Assembly: GCA_027604685.1 (NCBI GenBank)
Contig: JADHYX010000171.1
Location: 1-44,215 of the forward strand
Reading direction: 5' to 3'
Source: Lobulomyces angularis
Taxonomy: Eukaryota > Chytridiomycota > Chytridiomycetes > Lobulomycetales > Lobulomycetaceae
Length of the DNA: 44,215 nucleotides
Shown: positions 10,395-20,822 of the stretch, piece by piece
How the letters are laid out: each line of letters opens with the position of its first letter
Position numbering within the stretch: position 1 is the stretch's first letter
The notes under the pieces: model-generated
Told to the model about the DNA's origin: nothing
The model's database searches: none
The model's input: only the letters and a program-made list of their open reading frames with translations
Program-made: the position numbers and the translations under genes

Positions 10395-12205
10395 TCAGTA
10401 GTTCTCTACAAGTTCCTGGTGAGCTATGTTTAATACTCCCTCCACGGAATATACAACAAAGTCTACTTGATTTTTATTTAACCTTGAACATTTTTTTGCA
10501 AAAGCTTTGTTACTATTTTTCGAGTAAAGTTTACTGTCAACAAAATTCTCAGTAACATTTAAATTTTTGAGATTGCTAGCATGTAATACATCAGGCAAAA
10601 TGTCCTCATTCACACCAACTTTGTTTTCACATACTACACCACCTATTAATTTTGAAAAAGCCTAAAATAAGCGAATTAGACGTAAAATAAAGAGTTAATT
10701 AAGTTTTACTTCACAAGCAGCAACATCCCAAATATTTCCCCAGAGAGTAATTCTAAACAAGCTTCTGCTTTCCATAATACCTTTAGCAATGGCTTCCAAT
10801 CCAACTCCGCTGATTCCATTATGATCAAGATATAAATTATTTATTTCCTTATTTTTGCTTAAAAATTCTCCAACGGCCTCAGCTCCTAAGGTAAAAAGTG
10901 TAAAGAAATAATTGTACAAGGTGACAAACTTAAAAACCTTCATCTAGTATGGAACAACAACTTAACTTCAATGTTCTTAAAGTTGGATGATCATGCAACG
11001 CCTGACAAATGGCAACTCCGCCATCTCTACTAATTTTATTACTAAATAAATGTATAGGTGTTAAAGAAAAGAATAAAAATTAATCTATATTTCCCTACCA
11101 TGACAAGTCTAATACTCTTAAACCATTACTAATTTTTAATGCTTTAGAAAGCATATCAATGGTACTCCAGTCAGTGATTCCTAATTTTGCTAATCCAATT
11201 TCTTGTAAAAAAGTATTCAGCTTTAACATTCTACTTAAATGCATCACAACATCATTTTGTAAACTTTGAGTTAAAGTTGATAAGTTACTCCTGTTGTCAG
11301 TCAACGTAATACTTTTCATAGTAGAATTATTTTGCAACACCGTTGAAAGTGCAATTATAGATCTCGCATTTAATGAGCATCCACTTAAATTAAGAGTGCA
11401 TAACTTTTTATTTATCTTAATTTTTATTTAAATTAATTTAAATTTTTCCACTTTCTATCTTACTTGTAACATTGATGCAAATTCCATACCACCTTCGTCT
11501 TTGATATGATTGTATGCAATATTTAATGTAAATAATGACTCGTTTATCAATAATGCTTGTGCTATCGCCGTTCCTCCTTCGACTCCAATGTTATTAGAGT
11601 TTAAATGTAATACTTCTAAAGTTAAATCACACTTTAAAGAAAAATAAGGGTTAAGTCTGAATCTTTTATTTAATTTGTTTACCTTTATATAAGATGCGAT
11701 TTCCATAGCACCTTTATCACCAATTTCCTACATAATTAAAATGATGATAAATTAATCAAAAATTATATTTTGATACATTAAAAGATAAATTAATTTCTCG
11801 TAAAAAGGTGGAGCTGCTTAATGGTTTTAAAACATTTTCTAGTGTTTCATTATTTATCCTATCGTATTTTAATTCATTGCAAGTTCCTCTAAAGTCTAAT
11901 TTTTTGGGAACATGTCTGAAAACAGAAGGTTGCAATACAAATTTAAAAAAATTATTTGATCTGTAAGTATAAATTCTATGAGACTACTTAATTTAATACC
12001 CTCCGTCAATAGCAACTTGCAAAAGCTTCTGAATCGTTTTTACAACAGGGGATTTCTTTTGTTGACATAACTTTGTATACCCATCCAAGAAATCAATTAC
12101 TTCCACAGTTATATTTTTTTCTTTTTTTTCTAACTCTTCATTTTCCATTTCAAAATTTGAAGATGTTACTTTGTTTGATAAAACAAATTCCTCATTGTTT
12201 ATCAT
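10395..12205 (-). CDS. LRRC34: Leucine-rich repeat protein LRRC34
   Basis: Eight exons (12000-12205, 11777-11915, 11683-11727, 11464-11631, 11099-11403, 10938-11041, 10710-10885, 10395-10661) give 469 residues, almost the human LRRC34 length. RNase-inhibitor-type repeats are visible: LREINLSFNEIGDKGAMEI, LEVLHLNSNNIGVEGG, LFTLNIAYNHIKDEGG, LCTLNLSGCSL, LRVLDLSCNKISRDGG and NNLYLDHNGISGVG. The LRRC34-specific C-terminal block RITLWGN followed by AACEAFSKLI is present. An N-terminal Glu/Lys-rich segment (about 1-50) precedes the repeats. LRRC34 is reported as nucleolar and testis/stem-cell enriched in mammals. Its neighbours here are flagellar genes, so an axonemal role is possible, but that is inference. 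One donor reads GTTTTT, off-consensus but required for phase. Confidence 0.88.
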
Positions 12206-13341
12206 TTTTATATTTTATTTTTTTTTTCGCGTTCAACTAGTCTGAACACTAGCAAAATATTATCTTGCAATCCTTTAGAAATACCCAGATTAAAATAGAA
12301 TACTAAAGCTGCTTTTAGTCAGACGTTATGAAGTTGCAATATCGCAATTGAAATATAAAGATCATCAAAGAAGCACAGAAAGAATTTGAAATAGTATATA
12401 AATAGAAAACTGGAATAATTAATAGTTTCAATTAATAGGTTCAAATTTTCCATTTATATATATACACATATGTAAAATTATATTTTTTATTTTGAACTAT
12501 ATATGTAAGATACTATCTCTTTCATGTGAGATTTATGCAATATGAACGATCGTTCATTCTAATTCATTAAACTGCTCATAAATAAACTAGTCTTTGAGTA
12601 ATATTCATTTTTCAAAAAATCACTGTTAAAGTGCTGTAATATTTAGTGGAATAAAATATGAAGGATGTTTGCATCAACTCTATTTTCATAAGTCAATATT
12701 AATTCAGACACTTACTATAATCTAACATTATTTTATGAAAATCAGCTTTATAAAGTTGATTTTTAGTATTCAAACGCTGTAGGATTACACTCACCCTAGA
12801 ATAAAATTATTCACTATAATGTTGTTATGGTCAATTTGGTTTTACAAGGAGTACTGATAGGCAAATATGGTGTTTTTACTATGAGATTTTAAGAGGAGAC
12901 TCCCTAAGGTCATTGCTTTGGTGATTTGCCTTAAGAATTTAGCCAATCATACTGTGTCTGAATTAATTTATAATATTTTAAGGTTTCAGTGGAAAAAAAA
13001 AAAAAACAACATGACTTAATATAATTTAAAACATAACAAAAAAAAAAAATAAACAAAAACATAAAAAAACACATTAAAATTTTAAATAAAAAATTTTTAA
13101 GATTGTATTTAATTAAAATATGCATATACTATCAGAGAGAAAGATCAATCCGAAAATTGCAACTGGTATATTTTAAATATTGCAGTTTCATAAAGAAGAA
13201 TCTAACTTAATACTTTATTAATTAGAATATCAGGATCATTACTTGCAGTACTTGAATAACCAAATAATGTACTAAAAATTTGAGCTTATTATTTTTTTAC
13301 TATTTTTTTTTAGGACAAAATGTGTTTTACTTCCAAAAAAA
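12206..13341. other. Large divergent intergenic region
   Basis: About 1.1 kb between LRRC34 (-) and a SAXO-like gene (+). It includes a TA/CA-repeat patch near 12458-12510 and long poly-A around 12990-13060. A slightly richer patch near 12870-12960 shows no coding frame and no recognisable RNA motif. Confidence 0.45.
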
Positions 13342-14365
13342 ATGAAAGTAAATTTAAAATTTACCTGAATTTGTTTACATAATATTTATAGATATCAAAA
13401 CCGAAATTCATAAAAAATGATGCTGAATTTGACCAGCATCAAACAACACAACGACATGAGTATCGGCCATGGCCCATCGTTAGCCAACCAAATGTTCATC
13501 AATCAGATGCATGGATTACCAAAAAAGGTGAATTAGATGGAATATCGATTCAGAAATCAGACTTTATAAATTTTGGTATCCAAGAAAGATACATTCACCA
13601 TGGGGAAACATTTATTAAGAATGATATTGAAATGGATAAAAATTCTACCTATAAAATGAACTTTAAGAACTTTTCAGAATATAAAAAAGCACATCCTTGG
13701 GTTGGTTATGAAAAAAAATATATTGACAGAAGGTTTATTTTTTTTAAACTCTTTCTAGTTTAACCTACTCTAATTTTTTTTTAAGAGAACGAGATATAAA
13801 GACTGCAGTAGATGCTGAATCTAGACCTATTACCTTAAAAAAATTGACTTTCCCAAAGAGTCAGTTTGATTCCATGTATAAAAAATTTTCGGTTATGTTA
13901 ATCTTACACAATACTTTTCTTATTTATAGTACCAATGTCATGGATGAGTATAAAAAGAAGCCGATCCCTGCGCTTTATCGTCACAAGGAGTACTACACTC
14001 CTTCAGAAGCGAAGTTAGAGTCAGTGTCAACGTATGCTGACTCTTACAAAGGCATTTATGGTCCCAGCACGTTCTCCGTTAAACCAAAATCTATCATTAC
14101 TCCCTTAGAATCGAAACTAAAAGAGTTGGAAGGTTTGAAAATCAAATGTAATCTGCGAAATTTCAAACCGCCAAATACATACAAACCAGTGTTTGAAGAT
14201 CGGTATGGAAAAACACAAAAAAAAAAACAATTTTGAGTAATTTTTTTTTTAAAAAGCGATTTTATATCAAACAATCATCTTGCATATAAAGCAAAGTACT
14301 TTAGTAAGCCTATCTTGGTGAAACCTGCACCTGAATGTATAAGTGATTGCGAAATCTTAATTTAG
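13342..14365 (+). CDS. SAXO-like axonemal microtubule protein
   Basis: Five exons (13342-13347, 13392-13732, 13786-13875, 13930-14202, 14257-14365) give 272 residues. Exon 1 codes only Met-Lys. The intron at 13876-13929 is supported because removing it restores the repeat SQFDSITNVMDEYKK, which fits the SAXO/STOP pattern 'F-x-S-x-T-x-x-x-D-Y'. Other copies are GISIQKSDFINF and LESVSTYADSYKG. SAXO (FAM154/MAP6-related) proteins bind inside or along microtubules of axonemes and basal bodies through such Mn repeats. The Cys-rich N-terminus of SAXO1 is absent, so this is a shorter or divergent member. No signal peptide or membrane helix. The flagellar role is inferred from the family and from neighbouring SAXO genes. 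Confidence 0.72.
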
Positions 14366-14578
14366 AAATTTTAAAGTAGCAAAATGTTTTTAAATTATTT
14401 ACATAATTTATAATTCCAAAGCAAGTAAAATATATATATTATTATTTTTTGTTAATAAAGTTACTTAAACTATAATGATGATTTGAAGGAATAAAAAAGA
14501 ATTTATTCATAAAAAATTAAAGTAATAGCTGAATTACAATAAATTTAAATATTGGTATAAAAATGGGTATGCTAAAAC

Positions 14579-15166
14579 CTATACTTCATTAAGAGATCTG
14601 GTTTCCCTAATTCTTTCAGTGTAAGCAACAATACTGTTATTAACAAATACATCATCGAAATATTCTTCTTCCTTTTTTTTGGAGATCAAAACAATTCGGA
14701 TCTTTTTAAGGAAACAAAAACTGACAAAAGTTAAAGTTGCCAAGATTAAAATAGCAATTCCGGAGTAAATGGTAATTGACACAGAATTAGGAAGATCTTG
14801 TATTAATGCAGACGGATTGGATGGTAAATTTGATGCCTTGCTGGTGGGTGCATTCATAGTTTGAAACATCGTTGTTGTCAAAGGTATACTACTTTCATGT
14901 ACTGGTATCGTAGGAAAATTTGAGGTCGTCAAAGGTATACTACTTTCATGTATTGGTATAGTGTGAAACAGCGAGGTTGTCAAAGGTAAACCCTTCAGTA
15001 CTGGTATAGTAAATCCAGAATTAGTCTCTTTAACCGTAACAACATTTGTAGAAATATTTTTCTTTTTTACATTTACTTCACCAGTTGAATTGCCATCATT
15101 GGTTCCGTTGTTATAGTGAAAATGCCAGTGATTATGCAATGCCCTTTTCTTTACAAAATTCAACAT
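14579..15166 (-). CDS. Single-pass membrane protein with 17-residue repeats
   Basis: Single-exon frame of 195 residues. The N-terminus is basic and Asn/His-rich. NVVTVKET at 41-48 is also found, nearly unchanged, in the protein encoded at 16095-17403. Residues about 62-100 hold three repeats built on LTTSxFxTIPxHESSIP. A hydrophobic helix spans about 129-153, followed by KKIR and a charged tail containing EEYFDD (167-172). The same EYFD block occurs in the neighbouring gene. The order basic N-terminus, Ser/Thr-rich stalk, one helix, charged tail would suit a surface or organelle membrane protein. There is no recognised family, and function is unknown. Confidence that it is a real gene comes from the repeats and the shared motifs. 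Confidence 0.6.
   Translation of the reverse strand: MLNFVKKRALHNHWHFHYNNGTNDGNSTGEVNVKKKNISTNVVTVKETNSGFTIPVLKGLPLTTSLFHTIPIHESSIPLTTSNFPTIPVHESSIPLTTTMFQTMNAPTSKASNLPSNPSALIQDLPNSVSITIYSGIAILILATLTFVSFCFLKKIRIVLISKKKEEEYFDDVFVNNSIVAYTERIRETRSLNEV
14874..15010. repeat. 51-bp tandem repeat, about 2.7 copies
   Basis: Copies start at 14874, 14925 and 14976 (plus strand GTTGTCAAAG or GTCGTCAAAG). The first two are nearly identical; the third is diverged and shortened after about 35 bp. They encode the 17-residue repeats of the membrane protein. Confidence 0.85.
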
Positions 15167-15315
15167 TGAAAAGTGTCATGGAAAATTTATTAAGTGTTGA
15201 TTTAATAAAAATATTTAAAGATTTTTATTTTTATTTTTATTGAGTTGATTTTCAAAATTGAATTCAGTTTAATATATTAAAAAATATTCGAAATTTTTTT
15301 TTCTTAATTTGAAAA

Positions 15316-15941
15316 ATGATACCAAAAGAATACCTAATCAAGAGAAAACCACAAAAACCGCCGATAAAAGAAAACGAAATATATGTATCAAGAAAAACTA
15401 ACTTTAACGCCTTATTAAAAAGAACCATTTTACTTTTTGACCGAAAAGAGTAATAATTGTTCAGAAAAGCTAATTTTTTTTTTGATAGTATAAATATGTT
15501 ATACATTAAAAGTATGGGACCTGCAATTACAAAAGCTATTAGTTTAGTTTTGAACTTGAAAAACTTAAAAAGTGAGTTATTTACTTTTGAAATTTTCACA
15601 GGAACTTCAAAAGTTGTTGATGACATCATACCTGCAGATATGGTAATGAAAATTAAGAAATATAATTAAATTTGTAATAAAAAAAACTTACATATTATTA
15701 GGAAAAAGATTTTGATCAACAAACTAGGCTAAAATCAACAATTGAAATTAAGATAATTAAAAATTTTTTTAAGCATAAGGAAATAGACAAGTTAAAGCTA
15801 GGAACTATTATTAGTGAAAAATTGATCTTGGAAAAATCTTCTATGAAAAGCGGGAATAAAAGGAATTTTTCCAATCTTTTTATTGGGAGAGATTGCTATG
15901 TTAAAAAGGATAAGGCAAAAAGGACTAGATTTGGAAAATAA
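15316..15941 (+). CDS. POP7: RNase P/MRP protein subunit POP7 (RPP20)
   Basis: Three exons (15316-15449, 15489-15642, 15702-15941) give 175 residues with consistent phases. The order of motifs matches human RPP20: EYLIKRKP near the start, NEIYVSRKTNFNALL, then YIKSMGPAITKAISLVLNL, SKVVDDIIP, and STIEIKIIK. This is an Alba-type fold. Pop7/Rpp20 pairs with Pop6/Rpp25, and the dimer binds the P3 arm of RNase P and RNase MRP RNA, acting in tRNA 5' maturation and rRNA processing in the nucleus. Beyond the Alba core the protein carries about 60 extra, Lys-rich residues ending KKDKAKRTRFGK, absent from human RPP20. A long hydrophobic frame on the opposite strand (15264-15629) is a shadow. The gene sits between two related minus-strand membrane protein genes. 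Confidence 0.9.
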
Positions 15942-16094
15942 ATTTTTTTAATATTTCTAATTACTTTAATTCTAGTGAAGTCTAATAAAATAAAAAAGTG
16001 CATTAAAGAAATTTTTCCAAAAAACTTCAAAATTTTTCTTAAAAAAATTTATTTTAAGTTAGTAACTTATTTTAGTTAAAACTTTTTATATTTT

Positions 16095-17403
16095 TTAAAA
16101 TTCAATTTGAGTAACATTATCAAAATTATTCTGTTTTCTAACCCAATTCACATTTACTGGAAAAACAATGGAAATTGGCCAACTTTCTTTGTATAAATAA
16201 ACCCTTCCGTCATCACCAAATTTTTCTCCCAACGCTTCTCTTCTACTGACTTCCTCTTCGCAAAGTCTAAAAAAATTAGAATTAAATCAAAAATTTTTTT
16301 CTTCACCGTGCAACATTGATATATCGCTCTTTAACCCGTTTAAATAAAGTCTCATCAAAGTATTCAGTAAACTCGTCATTTTTCAAGGAGGAGCTATTAG
16401 AAGTTTTTATTTCACCATTTACGTCATTAATATTGATTTCGAATCCTTCTCCAAAGTTTTTTCTTTTAAAAGAAACTTCCTTCTTTCCGCGGTGTTTTTT
16501 ATTAATTTTTTCTTTAAATTCATTTTCAAATTCTTCTTCAATATCACAGTTGTCTTTCTTATTAAAGAAAATTAAACCACCTTTTTTTTTTTTTAATTCA
16601 TTTTTTGTCAAAATTAAAAATTCTTCATTCATCATTGATTCCTTTCTAAATTCTTTTAAAGCAAAGTAATACTTTGAGATAGGAATTGACACGATCAATC
16701 CGGCTACACAAAGGATTATTAACACAGGTACAAAAGTGACAACTAAAACTGCTGCTACAAATGCAATTGTAAACCCAGCAAATAATATCGTAAATACTGG
16801 TCCTATCGTGATTCCTATCAGTTGCAAACCTAACGGTGCTACAACGCATATCTAAAAAGAAAGCTTAACAAGTTATAGTTTCTTTTGTATTGTTACCAGA
16901 GTTCCCCAGCCTAAAATTTTAATAAATTTACTAAACATAGTTTCTTTAACAACGACAACATTGGAAGAAAAGTTTCTTGCACTAGAATGAAACAAATTTT
17001 CTTTTAAACTTCTGTAGTTCTTTAAATTTCCCATTAAATTGGTGCTGTTGCCATTAACTGTTAATGGATAAGGTGTTAAAGTAGAAAATTCTTTTATGAA
17101 GCTTTCATTTTGTATAGTACCCTTTTTACTAAAATAAAGTGACGATTTCGAGAAATCACTCTTTTTTAATAAATTAAACGTTTTTAAATTTCCTATTAAA
17201 AAGGTGTTATCAACAATTTTTAATTGATTAGGTCTTAAAGTAGTAAAATATTTTATAAGGTGCTTATTTTGTATTTGGTGGTTTTTGGTGGAAAAAGTTA
17301 AAAGGTTTTCTTGCTTTGGAAAGATGATTTGATAACTAAGAGGTGTTGAGTAGAAAGTTCTTTTTGCAATGTATTGCGCATTGTTCATTATCATCCTACT
17401 CAT
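16095..17403 (-). CDS. Multi-pass membrane protein with 53-residue repeat
   Basis: Three exons (16897-17403, 16307-16851, 16095-16266) give 407 residues. The N-terminus (MSRMIMNNAQYIAKRTFYST) is basic, hydroxylated and lacks acids, like a mitochondrial presequence. Two diverged repeats begin at residues 43 and 96, sharing the pattern IQN-x3-IK-x-F-x-TL-x-P and GNLK-x4-LK. NVVVVKET lies at about 148-155. Three hydrophobic helices fill about 170-228 (for example LGLQLIGITIGPVF). The rest is charged, with TEYFDE and a conserved-looking VYLYKESWPISIVFP segment. The NVV-x-VKET and EYFD blocks tie it to the 14579-15166 gene. No known family is recognised. Mitochondrial membrane location is inference from the N-terminus only. 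Confidence 0.72.
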
Positions 17404-17650
17404 ATTAGATTATAGTGTTTTATAAAAAAATAGTTCAATTTTTAACTTTTTATAAATTTTTTGTTGTATCCGATGTGGTGCTTTTTTTTGCCACGTTAAA
17501 AGCTTCTTCAAATAATTTACTAATAATAGAAAAATGAAGCATTGTAACAAAAAAAAAATTCTATTCTTGAAGTTAATGTTTTTATCTTTATGTAATTACT
17601 TCAAAATAAAAATTAAGGAAATTAACTTCAAATCACTGTGATGTGTTAAA

Positions 17651-18341
17651 CTACACTGGTAATCTACTTCCTGATATTCGATTAACAATCTAAAAACCGT
17701 AAGACAACTATTTTTCAATATATATACCATTGAGATTCCTGGTAAATTTAAAATGTTTCCAATGATTGGCAACCTTCTCAAAAAGCTAATAACAACCGGA
17801 AAAAAATCACTACCAGAAAAAAGGAAATATATCAAAAATCTGATATACATTTTTTCTTTTTACCCAAAAAGATTTATGAACCCAAATAACTCAACGCCCA
17901 TACCGATAACCGGCCATCTGGCAAAAACCAGTATAATTCCAGTTAAAAAACATATCGTTCCTTTTATTTTTTGCTTTCTTGCAAAAAAAACTATTGTTTT
18001 CTGGAAACCAATAACCAATGTTAATCCTGATAAAAAGAGAATCTACATTTTTTTTTTTAATTGTTACTTTATCAAATATTCTGTTTTTACATTTCCAATG
18101 GCTAACAATCCTCCATCAAATAGTAATATTACCCCTACATTTTTTTTAGAGAGTTAAAATTTCCAATTTTCATTCTACCTAATATCATAAAAAATACCCC
18201 GGAGGCAGTTAAACCGGCACCAATTTCTAAATAAAAATTTAGTAAACATAATAAAACGCTTTTGTTCTTGAAAGATTTAATTTTTTTTTGAAGTTGCAAC
18301 AAAATTTCAAAACACTTACTCTGAGTATCAGATAACCACAT
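17651..18341 (-). CDS. GOT1: Golgi transport protein GOT1
   Basis: Six exons (18320-18341, 18179-18226, 18091-18134, 17864-18042, 17728-17809, 17651-17689) encode 137 residues, one less than yeast Got1p. Conserved features are the MWLSDTQKIG start, four hydrophobic helices, FDGGLLAIGN, GFQKTIVFFARKQK, a WPVIGM loop, the FGDFFPVVISFLR segment, and a C-terminus ending ISGSRLPV, closely like the yeast ending GVRVLPV. The C-terminal exon was found only after splicing the last 38-bp intron; an unspliced frame would give a different, unsupported tail. Got1 is a tetraspan vesicle protein needed with Sft2 for ER-Golgi and intra-Golgi fusion. There is no signal peptide, as in the family. Confidence 0.93.
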
Positions 18342-19045
18342 ATATTATAAATAAAAAAATGTAAAATATTTTATGATAAAATTAAATTTAAATATTGAAA
18401 AAGGTTGTAAATAAAATCTAAAACAATTTTTTTTTCCTATCAAAAAAAATTAAAAAAAATTATGCAGATAAATTTTCTTATTAATAAATTTCTGTTATCT
18501 TGTTAAAGGAATGAAGTGTTGGAATTTCCTTGATGATTTTAAATTTTGTTGAATTTTTTTTTGAACAATTTTTTTTTTTGAAAAACAAATATTAATGTCC
18601 TCAATTTTCTAACTCATATTGAATTCAAATGCTCACTTTTGATTAAAATAACTTGCTTTGAAGAGCCTTACAGAATATTTTTTTCCAGTGTTTTTTATTA
18701 CATCATCTTTCTTTTTTTTTTGAAACTTTTTATATAAGATGTTGAATTCTATAAAAATAAACAAAATATCGATGCATACAATTTCTACATCGTATTTAAT
18801 TCAAAGTTTAGACTTTACTTTAACTGTGTAAGTAAAAAAAAATTTCATTAAATAACACACCCCAAAGATTTAAGGCGGCAATTTTATTCAATCCTACAAC
18901 TAGGCACTTTTTTAAATAAAAATTTCCTAGTTTGGCTTGATTTTAATTCATATTAAAAAAACTAATCTTGAAGAGACTCAAATTTAAAACTAATAGAATT
19001 TTGGAATAATAACTTTTAAATTTTCAAAAAAAAGAGGTGATAAAT
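18342..19045. other. Featureless AT-rich gap
   Basis: About 700 bp of poly-A/T-rich sequence between the GOT1 start and the 3' end of the lyase-like gene. No reading frame, repeat or RNA signal seen. Confidence 0.5.
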
Positions 19046-20286
19046 CTAGTAAAATATATTAAAAAAAACAACACCAAGGATGCTTAATAGTCCAATAGTA
19101 TTAGAAATTGAACCACTCTTGGCCTGTTGACCAACTACTCCAGGTATATTTGGAATTACTTGCTGAGCACCAATATCGTTACCTGAAGTTGTCGTATGAG
19201 AAGCAGTTGCGGAATATGTCCATACCTTCACGAAAATAAATAAGTAAATGTATTAGGAATTATTACTTGATCAAAAGATCCAGCAGGATCATTATCGTGA
19301 GGTCTAGATTGTGCCCACGAACCAAACTTGAAGAAAGCAGAAGTATCATTTGTTTGAATTCCTTCTATTGGCGTATATTCCACTTTGTTATAATAAAAAT
19401 GCATTCTACCGTTTGAGACTAGTAATCTTGCTTGATATTTCACACCAATTTGAACATTAGTGTCGACGACGTATTTTAAAGGTTTAGTTGGATTGGAAGC
19501 TTGAGGGAAAAATGCAGTCAAAGTGGCACCATTTGGATTTGAGTGAGCTACATGAAAATTAATAAATAACAAGAAATTAAGTTTATTTTCTCTATTACCA
19601 TCAGCTTTCAAATAAAAGTCAACGCATTGAGGACAAAGATTTGATTTCATTTCCATAACTATCACCTTACCAGACACAAAAGAGGTAAAAGCATTTACTG
19701 ACTGGGTCACTTCAAAATTGTGAACACCAGTAGTAGCATCCCAGGAAGCAGTACCATTAGTAGAGTCCGTTTCACTTAATTCTGTTCTAGCATAAATGCT
19801 ACCCTCTAGAAAAATAAAATAAGCGCCACTTAAACTTTAAAAAATACCCCAATAAACAGCACGAATAGTACCAATTACTGTATTAAAAACATAAGCATCT
19901 CCTAATGGACTAACATAAAAATAAGCGTTTTGATATCCATTGGAAAGCTTTGGATTATAAACTGAGGTAAGAGATTGACCTCTACCCAAGTTAATTGACC
20001 CTGGTAATTGTAAAAATCCCCAATTTTTTAAACTAAAAGGACCCATTCTATAGAATTTTTAAAGAATTACTAAAGTGAATAAAAAAGTGGAAAGAAACCT
20101 TAAAGGAGCAGTTAAATTTTGACCAATGATAATACTCGGAGGACGAACACGATTGGCTTTTGGATCGTCAACTGGAGCAGTGATATTTGTAGGGTCGACA
20201 ACAGGATTGGTAGGCTGACTGCCAGGTGCAATTTGGGAAGAGATTATAGAAACTAGAGTGATGAGAGTGAACAAAGACAACTTCAT
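19046..20286 (-). CDS. Secreted PL7-fold polysaccharide-lyase-like protein
   Basis: Five exons (20099-20286, 19848-20047, 19599-19805, 19267-19547, 19046-19225) give 351 residues. A signal peptide (1-18) is followed by a Pro/Thr linker. A beta-jelly-roll of the alginate lyase 2 (PL7) type is indicated by four blocks. NAYFYVSPLGDAYVFNTV corresponds to the family's 'YFYTD-dGa-vF' strand. YARTELSETD (134-143) matches the RxELRE motif. FFKFGSWAQ (270-278) matches YFKxGxYxQ. WTYSATASH closes the fold. However, the catalytic QIH motif reads E-M-K (181-183) and the catalytic Tyr is replaced by Trp276. Only one Cys pair (CPQC, 187-190) is present after the signal. The C-terminus is a hydrophobic tail preceded by Ser/Gly, as in GPI anchoring. 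Family known: uronate polymer cleavage. Activity here is doubtful; a changed substrate or carbohydrate binding is inference. Confidence 0.78.
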
Positions 20287-20822
20287 TTTGTTTAATCTGT
20301 GAAAGTTTGAAGTTGAGTTGATTTATGATTAATAAAATTTTGTTTCAAAAATATTCTAATTTTTTTCTATTTTTGGTTTTTTTTAGAGGTTTTTTTTAAA
20401 TTTTTTTTAATTTTTAATGTTACAAAACTTTTTGAGAAACTTCTTTGGTGGCTTGTTGCCAGTACTGCGCCACATTGTTGAGCTGTGCTATTTTTAGCAT
20501 GTTTTATCCACGGCTCATCCATCGGTATCCATCGTCCCTTATAGCGCCTTGCATACGTGCGACTGGTCACACCCGTTCACAACCACTGATTTTGAGCGCC
20601 TTTAATTGGCGGAGTAGCAAAATGAAAACAATATATTCTTAGAAAACATTTTTATAGAAATTTTACCTCCAAAAATTTTATATGCATTTTCAAAATTGAT
20701 AAATTTTTACAGAATTATTTATAGGTTGATTGACAAAAAAATTTTTACTTGATTGACAAAAAAAACTATGGATTTACATAACATCTTAAAAAAAAAAAAA
20801 ATTAAAAATTATCAACTTAAAT
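20287..20822. other. Divergent promoter region with a GC-rich island
   Basis: Intergenic between two divergently transcribed genes. About 20418-20620 is strikingly GC-richer than everything around it, containing GCGCC three times and a CGCC/GGCG hairpin at about 20597-20613. Both strands carry short open frames there, none recognised. It could be a structured RNA gene, a foreign fragment or a small gene; I cannot decide. Confidence 0.4.

Noticed and set aside
13121..13160. GCATATACTA followed by CAGAGAGAAAGAT, reminiscent of U6 snRNA
   Set aside because: The downstream U6 core (GCATGGCCCCTGCGCAAGG) is missing and the spacing is wrong.
15264..15629. Long hydrophobic minus-strand frame resembling a membrane protein
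   Set aside because: It is antisense to POP7, whose spliced plus-strand product matches RPP20 along its length. The hydrophobicity comes from T-rich complement of Lys/Asn codons.
20455..20490. Minus-strand GCGCAGTACTGGCA and AAGCCA, similar to the U4 snRNA 5' region
   Set aside because: The invariant GCAGTGGCAGTA and CGAGGCGCG blocks of U4 are not present, so it is not a U4 gene.
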